From positions 2,170,001 through 2,234,000 of the forward strand of contig OX044364.1 of NCBI GenBank assembly GCA_943846735.1: 64,000 nucleotides of DNA, written 5' to 3'. The position numbers and the translations under genes are program-made. The stretch comes from CAJQLB01 sp905479065 (GTDB lineage Bacteria; Bacteroidota; Bacteroidia; Flavobacteriales; Flavobacteriaceae). Below are positions 52,202 to 61,654 of this stretch, in pieces; the first letter of the stretch is position 1; each line of letters starts with the position of its first letter. The notes beneath the pieces are model-generated. The model was not told the origin of the DNA. It worked only from the letters and a program-made list of their open reading frames with translations, and searched no databases.

Positions 52202-52292
52202 TTAATAAAAAATTCTTAGGAAAGAAAAGTAAAAAAAAAGGTCATACCACAAGGGTTTAAAACCTTAATTTATTTTAAAAGTTATTAACTAT

Positions 52293-54014
52293 TTAGCCAA
52301 TAATCATTCCGGCAATAGTTGCCGAAATTAACGATGCAATCGTGCCACCAATCAAAGCTTTTATTCCAAATTTAGATAATTGTTTACGTTGCCCGGGAGC
52401 TAAAGAACCAATTCCTCCAATTTGAATACCAATAGATGCAAAATTTGCAAATCCACAAAGCATGTAGGTAGCCATAATTACAGATTTTTGATAGTTTAAA
52501 TGAGTAGCATTGGCCACATTTTTTAAATCAGCCAATTGGATATAGCCAATAAACTCACTTGCGGCTAATTTAATTCCTAAAAGTTGTCCCATAAGCGCCA
52601 TGTCTTCTTTTGCTATTCCAATGAGCCACATCAGAGGCGCAAATGTGTAGCCTAAAATTAATTCTAGAGAAAGACTTTGATATGGTGTGTTGTTAACTAT
52701 CCAATGATTGACAGATGTAAGATCACCAATCCCTCCAAGGATGCCATTAATCATTGCGATGAAGGCGACAAAGACCAAAAGCATTGCCCCAACATTTACA
52801 GCCAATTTCAGGCCTTCTGTGGTTCCATTTGCTATCGACTCTAAAATATTCGAGCCAATCTTTTCTTTAGATACTGAGACACTCGTATTGATATTCTCAA
52901 TTTGAGGAAAAAGTATTTTTGAAATTACAATAGCACCGGGAGCTGCCATTACAGAAGCAGCTAATAAATGTTTTGCATAAAACAATTGTAATTCTGCATT
53001 GTCACCGCCCAAAAAGCCAATGTAGGCAGCTAAAACTGCTCCTGCTACAGTCGCCATACCACCAATCATTACTAAGAGAATTTCTGATTTATTCATTTTC
53101 TCTAGATAAGCCTTGATAAGCAATGGAGCTTCTGTTTGTCCTAAAAAAATATTACCAGCAACGCTCAAGCTTTCTGCTCCTGAGATTCCTAATAATTTTG
53201 TTAATAACCATCCCATCACTTTGACGGCTTTTTGGATAATCCCTAAATAAAATAACACAGAAGTCAGTGCTGAGAAGAAAATTATAGTAGGCAATACTTG
53301 AAATGCAAAGATGTAACCAAAAGAATTGACATCTAACATCCCACCAAACAAAAACTCACTTCCTGCTTGTGTAAATCCTAAAATTGCTATAAAACCTTGT
53401 CCAATATATTCAAATACTATTTTTACGAATTCTACTTTCAAAACACCAACTGCTATGACTAACTGAAAAGACAGACCAATACCTACAGTCTTCCAGTTAA
53501 TCGCCTTACGATTACTACTAAACAAGAACGCAATAAAAATTAATGACAACATACCAAGGACACCTCGCCATAGGCTGGTTAAAGAAAATCCTTGATTTGG
53601 TATAATGGTGCCTGTTGAGGCAATATCTTCAGCAACTAAAATCGTGTCAGAAGATAACTTCGATTTTTTAAATTTGTACTGGATGTTATTTTCAGTAAAA
53701 ATAAGTGTTGAATCAGTTTTTTCACTTATTCGGTAGTATCTAATGGTATCTGTGGGCTGCGTATAATTAAATACGAGCAAAGTTTCCTGTAAATCGAAAT
53801 TCCCTGAAGCTTTTAAATTATTTTTTGCACTAAGGTGATATTCAAATTTTCCATTTTCTAAAATAAGAAAGTCTGAATCTTCATCGATGTTAAACAGAGC
53901 TTGATTTTGTTCATCTGTGACAGTTTCAAATTGCCATTTATTTTCTATGTTTTGAGCAACAATAGAAGTCATTGCAAACAATATTGTTCCAATAAAAAGT
54001 ACACTTTTTTTCAT
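52293..54014 (-). CDS. NupC/NupG-type concentrative nucleoside transporter with exported N-terminal domain
   Basis: This 573-residue protein has a signal-like N-terminus (SVLFIGTILFAMTSIVAQ) and a lipocalin-like beta domain (about 22-140; KFEYHLSAKNNLKASGNFDL). The CNT nucleoside transporter core (150-573) follows, with WRGVLGMLSLIFIAF, FLGQTEAPLLIKAYL and YMLCGFANFASIGIQIGG. CNT proteins import nucleosides with Na+ or H+. The extra soluble domain would sit in the periplasm; its role is unknown. It lies upstream of thyA on the same strand, fitting nucleoside salvage. Confidence 0.9.
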   Translation of the reverse strand: MKKSVLFIGTILFAMTSIVAQNIENKWQFETVTDEQNQALFNIDEDSDFLILENGKFEYHLSAKNNLKASGNFDLQETLLVFNYTQPTDTIRYYRISEKTDSTLIFTENNIQYKFKKSKLSSDTILVAEDIASTGTIIPNQGFSLTSLWRGVLGMLSLIFIAFLFSSNRKAINWKTVGIGLSFQLVIAVGVLKVEFVKIVFEYIGQGFIAILGFTQAGSEFLFGGMLDVNSFGYIFAFQVLPTIIFFSALTSVLFYLGIIQKAVKVMGWLLTKLLGISGAESLSVAGNIFLGQTEAPLLIKAYLEKMNKSEILLVMIGGMATVAGAVLAAYIGFLGGDNAELQLFYAKHLLAASVMAAPGAIVISKILFPQIENINTSVSVSKEKIGSNILESIANGTTEGLKLAVNVGAMLLVFVAFIAMINGILGGIGDLTSVNHWIVNNTPYQSLSLELILGYTFAPLMWLIGIAKEDMALMGQLLGIKLAASEFIGYIQLADLKNVANATHLNYQKSVIMATYMLCGFANFASIGIQIGGIGSLAPGQRKQLSKFGIKALIGGTIASLISATIAGMIIG

Positions 54015-54025
54015 CTGATAATTGT

Positions 54026-54640
54026 TTATTCGCGTTTTGAAATTTCATCACGAAGGCTCGCAGCTGTTTCGTAATCTTCGTTAGCTACAGCCTCATCAAG
54101 TTGCTTATGAAGCTCTTCTAATGTTTTGTCTTTAAAACCACCAGGGAATTTAGTCTCAATTTCTTCAGCGATAACTTCATCTAACAAAATATTATCATCT
54201 GTAGCTTCATCATCTTCATTTGGATTTACTTTTAAATAAATACCAGCTTTATCAAGAATGTTTTTATAAGTAAATATAGGGGCGTTAAAACGCAATGCCA
54301 AAGCAATTGAGTCACTTGTTCTGGCGTCTATTATTTCTTCTACACCATCACGTTCACAAATTAAGCTCGAGTAAAAAACACCATCAACTAACTTGTGAAT
54401 AATAACTTGTTTAACAACAATGTTAAATCGGTCAGAAAAATTTTTGAATAAATCATGCGTTAGAGGTCGCGGTGGTTTTATTTCTTTTTCTAAAGCAATC
54501 GCTATCGATTGCGCTTCAAATGCGCCGATCACTATAGGTAATTTACGATCTCCGTCAACTTCATTTAGTATCAGGGCGTAAGCTCCATTTTGTGTTTGGC
54601 TGTATGAAATCCCTTTTATGTTAAGTCGTACTAAACTCAT
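54026..54640 (-). CDS. Bifunctional nuclease family protein (DUF151) with UVR motif
   Basis: This 204-residue protein has the DUF151 domain (about 1-135): LPIVIGAFEAQSIAIALEKE, then RTSDSIALALRFNAPIF. A C-terminal UvrB/UvrC-type motif (EELHKQLDEAVANEDYETAA) follows. Plant and bacterial members have been described with RNase/DNase activity. The role in this organism is not known. It follows etfA after 112 bases that contain a perfect 12-bp inverted repeat. Confidence 0.9.
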   Translation of the reverse strand: MSLVRLNIKGISYSQTQNGAYALILNEVDGDRKLPIVIGAFEAQSIAIALEKEIKPPRPLTHDLFKNFSDRFNIVVKQVIIHKLVDGVFYSSLICERDGVEEIIDARTSDSIALALRFNAPIFTYKNILDKAGIYLKVNPNEDDEATDDNILLDEVIAEEIETKFPGGFKDKTLEELHKQLDEAVANEDYETAASLRDEISKRE

Positions 54641-54659
54641 AGAATATAAAAAACAAAGA

Positions 54660-54725
54660 ACTGTTTAAATTAGGACTTTACCAAACTAGATATAGTAGTT
54701 TTAGATATAATACAATTTAAACAGT
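54660..54725. repeat. 12-bp perfect inverted repeat between etfA and the bifunctional nuclease gene
   Basis: ACTGTTTAAATT (54660-54671) and AATTTAAACAGT (54714-54725) are exact reverse complements separated by 42 AT-rich bases. It could form a leader stem of the nuclease mRNA, an etfBA terminator without a clean T-tail, or a protein site. Confidence 0.4.
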
Positions 54726-54752
54726 CCTTGTTGATTTACAAGTTAAAAAAAA

Positions 54753-55709
54753 TTATGCGTTTTGTGCTTTAAAGGTTTTTAATTTTTGAATGAGTGTTGG
54801 CACAACATCAAAGGCATCTCCTACAATACCATAGTCTGCTGCTTTAAAAAAGGGTGCTTCAGGATCAGAGTTGATCACTACTTTGACTTTGGACGAATTG
54901 ATTCCTGCTAAATGCTGAATTGCTCCCGAAATACCAATGGCAATGTATAAGTTTGAGGCAACAGGCTTTCCTGTTTGCCCAACATGTTCACTATGTGGTC
55001 TCCAGCCCAAATCTGAGACTGGCTTTGAGCAGGCAGTTGCTGCTCCAAGAACCGCTGCTAATTCTTCAATCATTCCCCAATTTTCGGGTCCTTTTAGGCC
55101 TCTTCCTCCTGAAACGACAACGTCGGCGTCAGCAATTGAAACTTGATCAGAAGCTTTATCAACAGATTCAATTTTGACATTTGAAGTCACTGTTTCTGGA
55201 GTGAAGTTTTCAAAAGTTGCATTGCCGGTGCTCTGAACTAATCCAAATGAATTGTTAGAAAGAGATAATATTTTTTTACTTGCATTAATTTCTGTAAATG
55301 AAAAGGCTTTGTTGGTAAATGCGGTACATTTAACAGTAAATGGTGTTAAATCATTTGGAAGAGCAACGACATTTGAAACATATCCTGCATTTAGATTAAT
55401 TGCTAAAAGTGGTGCAAGGTATTTACTGTTAGCACTAGAACTTAAAATAACAAGATTTGAATTTTCAGATTCAGCAACTTGTTGAATATAATTGGCGTAA
55501 ATCTTTGCATTAAACTCTTTGATATTGTTGACGTTCATGATTTTGTCTACACCATATGTGCCAAGTTCACTGGCATCACTCATGTTAAATGTAATGGCGG
55601 TAACATTTATACCTAACTGGTTTGCAATCGCTTTACCATAAGAAGCAACTTCCAAAGCTGATTTTTTCAACTTTCCTTGTTCAGACTCTATATATACTAA
55701 AACAGACAT
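54753..55709 (-). CDS. etfA: Electron transfer flavoprotein subunit alpha
   Basis: This 318-residue FAD-binding subunit has an N-terminal alpha domain (VLVYIESEQGKLKKSALEVA) and the C-terminal FAD signature spanning GQTGKPVASNLYIAIGISGA and INSDPEAPFFKAADYGI. ETF passes electrons from acyl-CoA and other dehydrogenases to the quinone pool. It follows etfB by 19 bases in the same operon. Confidence 0.96.
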   Translation of the reverse strand: MSVLVYIESEQGKLKKSALEVASYGKAIANQLGINVTAITFNMSDASELGTYGVDKIMNVNNIKEFNAKIYANYIQQVAESENSNLVILSSSANSKYLAPLLAINLNAGYVSNVVALPNDLTPFTVKCTAFTNKAFSFTEINASKKILSLSNNSFGLVQSTGNATFENFTPETVTSNVKIESVDKASDQVSIADADVVVSGGRGLKGPENWGMIEELAAVLGAATACSKPVSDLGWRPHSEHVGQTGKPVASNLYIAIGISGAIQHLAGINSSKVKVVINSDPEAPFFKAADYGIVGDAFDVVPTLIQKLKTFKAQNA

Positions 55710-55728
55710 TTTTTTCTTTATTTTATGG

Positions 55729-56475
55729 TTAAATTACTTTTGCTTCGTTGTGAAGTAAGTTTATTAATTCGTCAATATTTTCTGATGACACAAGCGTGAC
55801 ATTACCTTTTGGAGCTGGTTTTTCGAATTTCGAATTACAAGTATCGTTGTTTGCTCCAATGCCATCAAGCACTGTTAGGGGTTTTTTTCTTGCCATCATG
55901 ATTCCTCTCATGTTTGGGATTCTAAGATCACTTTCTTCAACTAAGCCTTTTTGACCTCCGATGACTAGGGGTAAACTGGTTTCGAGTGTTTCTTTTCCTC
56001 CATCAATTTCTCTGATCGCTTTTACCACTGAACCATCAATCTCTAAACTGATGCAATTATTAACGAAATTAGCATTGGTCAATGCGGCAACCATTCCTGG
56101 AACCATGCCGCCATTATAATCAATGGACTCACGACCAGCAATTACAAGATCAAACCCTCGATCTTGAATAACATGCGATAGTTCTTTGGCGACTGTAATA
56201 CCGTCTTTAGCTTCCGTATTTATCCGAATGGCTTCGTCAGCACCTATTGCTAACGCTTTTCTAAGTGTGGGTTCGGTTTCAGAACCTCCAACGCTTACCA
56301 CCGTAATTGAGGCTCCTTGTTTTTCTTTTAACCACATGGCTCTCGTGAGACCGAACTCATCATTTGGATTTATCACAAATTGAACGCCATTTGTGTCAAA
56401 TTTTGTGTCGTTATCAATAAAATTAATTTTTGATGTTGTGTCAGGAACGTGACTGATACAAACTAATATTTTCAT
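55729..56475 (-). CDS. etfB: Electron transfer flavoprotein subunit beta
   Basis: This 248-residue AMP-binding subunit has KILVCISHVPDTTSKI at the start, GVQFVINPNDEFGLTRAMWL, and the signature VIAGRESIDYNGGMVPGM. It pairs with EtfA. A TATATTTG -7-type box lies at 56520-56513 on the minus strand. Confidence 0.96.
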   Translation of the reverse strand: MKILVCISHVPDTTSKINFIDNDTKFDTNGVQFVINPNDEFGLTRAMWLKEKQGASITVVSVGGSETEPTLRKALAIGADEAIRINTEAKDGITVAKELSHVIQDRGFDLVIAGRESIDYNGGMVPGMVAALTNANFVNNCISLEIDGSVVKAIREIDGGKETLETSLPLVIGGQKGLVEESDLRIPNMRGIMMARKKPLTVLDGIGANNDTCNSKFEKPAPKGNVTLVSSENIDELINLLHNEAKVI

Positions 56476-56512
56476 AATTCTACAGTTGTTATATATTATA
56501 ATTTTGAGGGTA

Positions 56513-56606
56513 CAAATATAATTAAAAATCCCTTAATTTCCTATGCATGCATAATAAATATTTAGAAGTTTGTTTGTTTAAATTTTATCAATAATTATTA
56601 CTTTTG
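56513..56606. promoter_or_regulatory. Divergent -7 boxes for etfBA and the pyruvate dehydrogenase gene
   Basis: TATATTTG lies on the minus strand at 56520-56513 before etfB. TACTTTTG lies on the plus strand at 56599-56606, 22 bases before the E1 beta start, with a possible -33 TTTG at 56573-56576. Both fit TAnnTTTG. Confidence 0.45.
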
Positions 56607-56628
56607 CTGTTCTTATAAAACGATATAA

Positions 56629-57606
56629 ATGAAAACAATTCAGTTTAGAGAGGCTATCTGTGAAGCTATGAGTGAAGAAATGCGAAGAGATGACCATATT
56701 TATCTTATGGGTGAAGAGGTTGCTGAGTATAATGGCGCATACAAAGCTTCTAAAGGCATGTTAGATGAGTTTGGCTCAAAACGTGTGATTGATACACCAA
56801 TTGCAGAATTAGGCTTTGCTGGGATTGCTGTGGGTTCAACAATGACTGGAAATCGACCAATAGTTGAATTCATGACATTTAATTTTGCTTTAGTTGGAAT
56901 CGATCAAATAATAAATAATGCCGCTAAAATAAGACAGATGTCAGGGGGACAATTTAAGTGTCCTATTGTGTTTAGAGGTCCAACAGGATCAGCGGGACAG
57001 TTAGCAGCAACGCATTCGCAAGCTTTCGAAAGTTGGTATGCAAATACACCAGGTTTAAAAGTCGTTGTGCCCTCGAATCCATATGATGCAAAAGGTTTAC
57101 TAAAAGCGGCCATTCGAGATGATGATCCTGTGATTTTCATGGAAAGTGAACAAATGTATGGAGATAAAGCAGAAGTGCCAGAAGGAGAATATATCATTCC
57201 AATGGGGGTTGCTGACATCAAGCGAGAGGGATCAGATGTGACGATTGTTTCTTTTGGCAAAATTATAAAGGAAGCATATATAGCAGCCGATGAATTGCAA
57301 AAAGAGGGTATTTCATGCGAAATCATTGATTTAAGGACTGTACGTCCAATGGACCACAAGACCATTTTAGATTCTGTTAAAAAAACAAATCGTTTAGTTA
57401 TTTTGGAAGAGGCTTGGCCCTTCGGGAACGTTGCAACTGAAATAACCTATCAAGTACAATCTCAGGCTTTTGATTATCTTGATGCGCCGATAATAAAAAT
57501 TAATACAGCTGATACTCCGGCACCCTATTCGCCAGTATTATTGAAAGAATGGCTGCCTAATAGTGGAGATGTTGTCGCAGCAGTGAAGAAGGTTCTTTAT
57601 AAATAA
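56629..57606 (+). CDS. pdhB: Pyruvate dehydrogenase complex E1 component, subunit beta
   Basis: This 325-residue transketolase-like subunit forms the alpha2beta2 E1 with a subunit not in this window. It has REAICEAMSEEMRRDDHIYL, the cofactor-site EEVAEYNGAYK, GPTGSAGQLAATHSQ and a C-terminal IIDLRTVRPMD. Length and motifs point to pyruvate rather than branched-chain E1, but the oxo-acid specificity is not provable here. Confidence 0.92.
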   Translation: MKTIQFREAICEAMSEEMRRDDHIYLMGEEVAEYNGAYKASKGMLDEFGSKRVIDTPIAELGFAGIAVGSTMTGNRPIVEFMTFNFALVGIDQIINNAAKIRQMSGGQFKCPIVFRGPTGSAGQLAATHSQAFESWYANTPGLKVVVPSNPYDAKGLLKAAIRDDDPVIFMESEQMYGDKAEVPEGEYIIPMGVADIKREGSDVTIVSFGKIIKEAYIAADELQKEGISCEIIDLRTVRPMDHKTILDSVKKTNRLVILEEAWPFGNVATEITYQVQSQAFDYLDAPIIKINTADTPAPYSPVLLKEWLPNSGDVVAAVKKVLYK

Positions 57607-57634
57607 CCAATAAAAGAGATAGTTTTACGTTTTT

Positions 57635-57665
57635 AAACTTCATCATGTAAATGGTGGAGTTTTTT
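57635..57665 (+). terminator. Terminator of the E1 beta gene
   Basis: AAACTTCATCAT (57635-57646) pairs with ATGGTGGAGTTT (57651-57662) with G.T wobbles, followed by T to 57665. An apparent start codon at 57651 lies inside the stem and so is not used. Confidence 0.7.
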
Positions 57666-60164
57666 ATGCCTATGAAATTTAAGATATTTTATTTATTTGT
57701 TTTTGGATATATAATTCAAATGGCTTCTCAAACAAAAGTTGGAGGGCATATCATTGATATAAATAACGAACCCATTGCCTTTGCCAATGTTATTTTTAAA
57801 GGATCTTCTGAAGGAACCATTAGTAATGAAAATGGGCGATTTTATTTAGAGTCTGAACAAAGATGGGATACTTTGGTAATTTCGTTTGTCGGTTATGAAA
57901 CACTGATACTTCCCCTTAAGGAAAAGCTTAGTCTCAATTTAAAATTGGTACTCAATGACACGGCCTCACAATTAGATGAAGTGGTTCTTTTTACTGGGAA
58001 GCAATCAAAAAAAGATAATCCAGCAATTAGCATATTACGAAAAGTGTGGGAAAATAAGCGAGATAATGGGTTGCGTCGGTTTAAACAATATGAATATGAT
58101 AAATATGAAAAAGTTGAGTTTGATCTTAATACCATAGACAGTACCTTAATAAAAAGTAAATTATTCAAGGGGATGGAGTTTGTTTTTAATGAGGTTGATA
58201 CTTCTAGGGTAACGGGTAAAACATATTTACCAATATTCATTAATGAATCGGTCACAAAAGTTTACGGCGATAACCTTGAGAAGAAGGAAAAGGAAGTTTT
58301 AGAGGGAAACAAAAACTCTGGATTTAATGATAATCAAATTATCATTGACTTCGTTGATGAATTATATTCTGATTATAACATCTACGATAATTATTTAAAG
58401 TTTTTTGATAAAAGCTTTGTGAGTCCATTATCCCAAACGGGAATTAATACTTATAATTATGTGTTATCCGATAGTTCATACATTGATAACAAGTGGTGCT
58501 ATAATATTATCTATTATCCAAGACGAAAAAATGAATTAACCTTTAAAGGAGATTTTTGGGTTGCCGATACGACTTATGCCATTAAGGAAATAAATTTACA
58601 AGCATCAAAAAGTGCCAATATAAATTGGGTTAAAGAAATATATATCGAACAAGAATTTGATGTTTTAAATGATTCTTTATTTTTAGTAAAGCGTGATTAC
58701 ATGATGTCTGATTTTGCTTTTAATAAAAAGGAAAAATCGAGAGGTGTTTATGGAAAGCGCACCACGTTGTATAATAATTATGTTTTTGATGAGCCCAAAG
58801 AAAAAAAGTTTTATGATGAGGAGGTTTACTTCTATGATAAGGATGTATATGATAGAAATTCGAGTTTTTGGAATGCGAATAGATTAGAAAAACTTAATAA
58901 GGATGAGTTAGGGGTTTATAAAATGTTAGACACCTTAACAACAGTTAAAAAATTTAATCGCTTATATAACCTTGGCAGTATTTTAACTTCTGGCTACATT
59001 GAGTTTAACAGTTTGCCACTTGATTACGGTCCTATTTTTTCAACGTTTGGTTTTAATTATGTAGAGGGACTTCGATTAAGAACAGGAGGGAGAACTTATT
59101 TTGGAAGAAATGACTTGTGGCGCCTAGAAGGATTTTTAGCCTACGGCTTTAGAGATGATAAATTCAAATACGGGATTTCGGGGAAATGGTTACTTGATAA
59201 AAAAAGCCGACTCATTATTTCAGGAGGAAATCGAAGAGATGTTGAGCAAATTGGTGCAAGTTTGACCACATCCACAGATGTTTTAGGGCGTAGTTTTGCT
59301 TCTTCTTCGTTAGTTGGAACAGGAACCAATGATAAGCTTACTTCCATTAACTTGACTAGCGCAGCTGTAGAAATAGAACCTTGGCGTAATTTGATAATGA
59401 GATTATCAGCAAATTACAGAACGTTAGAATCTGCATCAGACACTTTTAGTTTAGATTATATCGACTCGGCTTCTTCAACAGGAATTTCCTCTGAAATACA
59501 GCAATTTGAAACATCGTTCTCCTTGGCGTATTTTCCAAAGCGTAAAATGACAGGCTTTGGAGTAGAGCGGTATGATGCAAATGATGATTATGCTCAAATT
59601 TTTGCTCAAATAAGTATTGGTGATAAAGATGTCTTTAAGGGAGACTTTAATTATACAAAATTTCAATTTTCATATTTTCAGCCTTGGCAACTTGGAGGTT
59701 TTGGAAGATTCTATTCTAATATTGAATTTGGAAAAACGTTTGGTAATGTTCCACTTGGTCTATTAAGTGTCATCCCAGGAAACCAGTCCTATTTTTCAAT
59801 TTACAACACGTTTTCGCAACTTGATTTTTATGAGTTTGTAACAGACACTTACGTATCACTTCATTTACAACACAATTTTAATGGCCGTTTATTTTCAAGA
59901 ATTCCTTTTTTAAGAAAGCTTAATTTACGTGAAATTATCAGCTTTCGAACTGCTTGGGGAGAAATTTCTGATGAGAATAAGCTTTTAAACGCATCGGGAT
60001 TGCTTTATGAGGCTCCTGATAAGAATATGTATTATGAGTACGGTATTGGCATCGGTAATATATTCAAAATTTTTCGAGTTGATTTTAATTTTAGAGGCAA
60101 CTATTTAGATCGTCCTAGTGCTAGGAAGTTTGGGGTTACCGGGACTTTTGGATTTTATTTTTAA
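57666..60164 (+). CDS. DUF5686 outer membrane protein with carboxypeptidase-regulatory-like domain
   Basis: This precursor of about 832 residues starts at ATG 57666 or 57672 (MKFKIFYLFVFGYIIQMAS signal). The mature part opens with a CarboxypepD_reg-like domain (VGGHIIDINNEPIAFANVIF, to about residue 95). A DUF5686 region and a C-terminal barrel follow, rich in aromatic strands, ending FGVTGTFGFYF. Such proteins are surface or outer-membrane proteins of Bacteroidota related to TonB-dependent receptors in their N-terminal domain. The function is unknown. Confidence 0.85.
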   Translation: MPMKFKIFYLFVFGYIIQMASQTKVGGHIIDINNEPIAFANVIFKGSSEGTISNENGRFYLESEQRWDTLVISFVGYETLILPLKEKLSLNLKLVLNDTASQLDEVVLFTGKQSKKDNPAISILRKVWENKRDNGLRRFKQYEYDKYEKVEFDLNTIDSTLIKSKLFKGMEFVFNEVDTSRVTGKTYLPIFINESVTKVYGDNLEKKEKEVLEGNKNSGFNDNQIIIDFVDELYSDYNIYDNYLKFFDKSFVSPLSQTGINTYNYVLSDSSYIDNKWCYNIIYYPRRKNELTFKGDFWVADTTYAIKEINLQASKSANINWVKEIYIEQEFDVLNDSLFLVKRDYMMSDFAFNKKEKSRGVYGKRTTLYNNYVFDEPKEKKFYDEEVYFYDKDVYDRNSSFWNANRLEKLNKDELGVYKMLDTLTTVKKFNRLYNLGSILTSGYIEFNSLPLDYGPIFSTFGFNYVEGLRLRTGGRTYFGRNDLWRLEGFLAYGFRDDKFKYGISGKWLLDKKSRLIISGGNRRDVEQIGASLTTSTDVLGRSFASSSLVGTGTNDKLTSINLTSAAVEIEPWRNLIMRLSANYRTLESASDTFSLDYIDSASSTGISSEIQQFETSFSLAYFPKRKMTGFGVERYDANDDYAQIFAQISIGDKDVFKGDFNYTKFQFSYFQPWQLGGFGRFYSNIEFGKTFGNVPLGLLSVIPGNQSYFSIYNTFSQLDFYEFVTDTYVSLHLQHNFNGRLFSRIPFLRKLNLREIISFRTAWGEISDENKLLNASGLLYEAPDKNMYYEYGIGIGNIFKIFRVDFNFRGNYLDRPSARKFGVTGTFGFYF

Positions 60165-60188
60165 CAACAAAAGTATTAAAATTAAGGT

Positions 60189-60935
60189 TTATTCCTTAGG
60201 CAAATACAATGTCATATTGCCAATTTCTAATGTATCTAGATGGCCCATTTGTCTTTGGTCTAATGTTATTAAATGCATGTGAAGATACGAATCGTGATGG
60301 GTGAATATTCCTTTATGTTTTGTTGAAAAGAAACCAATTATTTCTGATTCGACATTGGTTATGTCGTAATTAATTTGACCTTGATGCGCCTCTTCTGGAG
60401 AGGATACTTTTGTGTCAAAAGGCAAATTTTGAATATGAATTGTCGCATCTTTTACCTGTCCGGTTAATCTAAATACAAATGGATTTTGAAAGTCGGCTCT
60501 CAAAGTATCAATAAATTTTTCTAAATTTTTAATAGTTTTGATGTTAGAAGGAAGTTTTACATGCTGCCAAGCGTTTACATTAGAGTAGACAAAGAAGGGC
60601 GCTGAAACATCAAATCGACGCTCAACGTTCATGCTTGAATCAGAAATTACTTTTGACAGATAACTTACTCCATTGTTTACTAGTAACTCTCCTGTTAAAT
60701 AACTTTCAGGACCAAGGCCGTAAAGCCCTTCTTTGTTTGACATGGTGTCTAAATAAATGCGACCACTCAATTCTCCCTTCCACATAACATTTTTCATAGC
60801 TCCAACAATTGTAACGTTAGTGTTAGAAATAGGATGACTTAGGTGTTCACTCTTTTTTTTTAATTGGCAACTTATTGTGACAAGCAACATAAGAACCAAT
60901 ACTAAGGGGAGTCTATTTATATTAATTAGTTTCAT
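60189..60935 (-). CDS. Acetolactate decarboxylase-like lipoprotein
   Basis: This 248-residue protein has a lipoprotein signal (LVLMLLVTISC, Cys23). The body matches alpha-acetolactate decarboxylase: SYLTGELLVNNGVSYLSKV, PFFVYSNVNAW, GFFSTKHKGIFTHHDSYLHM. Metal ligands are likely His219, His221 and His232 (HMH and GHLD). The enzyme converts acetolactate to acetoin. A lipoprotein signal implies export to the periplasm, unusual for a step in acetoin formation. Its ATG overlaps the stop of the preceding gene by 4 bases. Other catalytic residues were not verified. Confidence 0.75.
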   Translation of the reverse strand: MKLININRLPLVLVLMLLVTISCQLKKKSEHLSHPISNTNVTIVGAMKNVMWKGELSGRIYLDTMSNKEGLYGLGPESYLTGELLVNNGVSYLSKVISDSSMNVERRFDVSAPFFVYSNVNAWQHVKLPSNIKTIKNLEKFIDTLRADFQNPFVFRLTGQVKDATIHIQNLPFDTKVSSPEEAHQGQINYDITNVESEIIGFFSTKHKGIFTHHDSYLHMHLITLDQRQMGHLDTLEIGNMTLYLPKE

Positions 60936-61555
60936 TTTAATACTTCTTTTAGGCCATTAACAAATTTATTTTTTCCTCCATTGGCAGGATGTCTAATGTA
61001 ACCATAATGATACCCAAAACCTTTAAGTTTAGATTCAGGTTTTCTTCCTAGAGCAATTATATTATCAATATTAAATATTTTTAAAAGTAAGTTTAAGTAC
61101 ACTTTTCCTAATTCTAATTCTGTTTCAGTCGGAGTCCTGTTTGATTTTTTTTTTGATGTGTCATGGGGGTGAAATGGAAAAATATTCCATATCAAAGGTA
61201 TGTTCGTGTAATTATCCAATACACTCCACACAATGGTTGCAGAAATTTCGCTACTTAGTTTTGACGGCTTATTTAAGCATCGAAAGCCTTGATTTTTATA
61301 AAACGTGTTTTCATTCAAAATACGTTCACTCGTAAATGCAATGCCAGTAATTCCACAACCCTTGTACCCAGGTGCTTCACCTAATAAAAGATGTGATGGC
61401 TTCACATCAATCATTTTATTTAGATAAAGTTTTAAGTTTTTTCTACAAATCTGTGATGCAATTGTATTTCCAAAATACATGTTTGTTGTGTTGTTCGAAA
61501 CAACTTGTGTGGACAGTTTGTCTATAAAGAGATCAATTGAATTTAATTTTTTCAT
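60932..61555 (-). CDS. Uracil-DNA glycosylase superfamily protein
   Basis: This 207-residue protein has motif A LLLGEAPGYKGCGITG (residues 56-71) and a distal motif IRHPANGGKNKF near the C-terminus, as in the UDG fold. The middle has WSVLDNYTNIPLIWNIFPFH and a conserved-looking DNIIALGRKPESKL. The exact UDG family cannot be assigned. It is translationally coupled to the acetolactate-decarboxylase-like gene, with no evident functional link. Confidence 0.7.
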   Translation of the reverse strand: MKKLNSIDLFIDKLSTQVVSNNTTNMYFGNTIASQICRKNLKLYLNKMIDVKPSHLLLGEAPGYKGCGITGIAFTSERILNENTFYKNQGFRCLNKPSKLSSEISATIVWSVLDNYTNIPLIWNIFPFHPHDTSKKKSNRTPTETELELGKVYLNLLLKIFNIDNIIALGRKPESKLKGFGYHYGYIRHPANGGKNKFVNGLKEVLK

Positions 61556-61654
61556 ATTTACAATAATACAAAATAAGAGATATGCTTGCGGGGTAGAATA
61601 GCTCAGATGTTAGTGTTTGAAACCGATCGCTATGGTTATATAACAAACAACTTA

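Noticed and set aside
54920..55177. Plus-strand open frame opposite etfA
   Set aside because: It is a shadow of the strongly conserved etfA reading frame; the translation has no protein-family character.
57651..57665. ATG 57651 as start of the DUF5686 gene
   Set aside because: It lies within the stem of the preceding gene's terminator and would add residues before a clear signal peptide.
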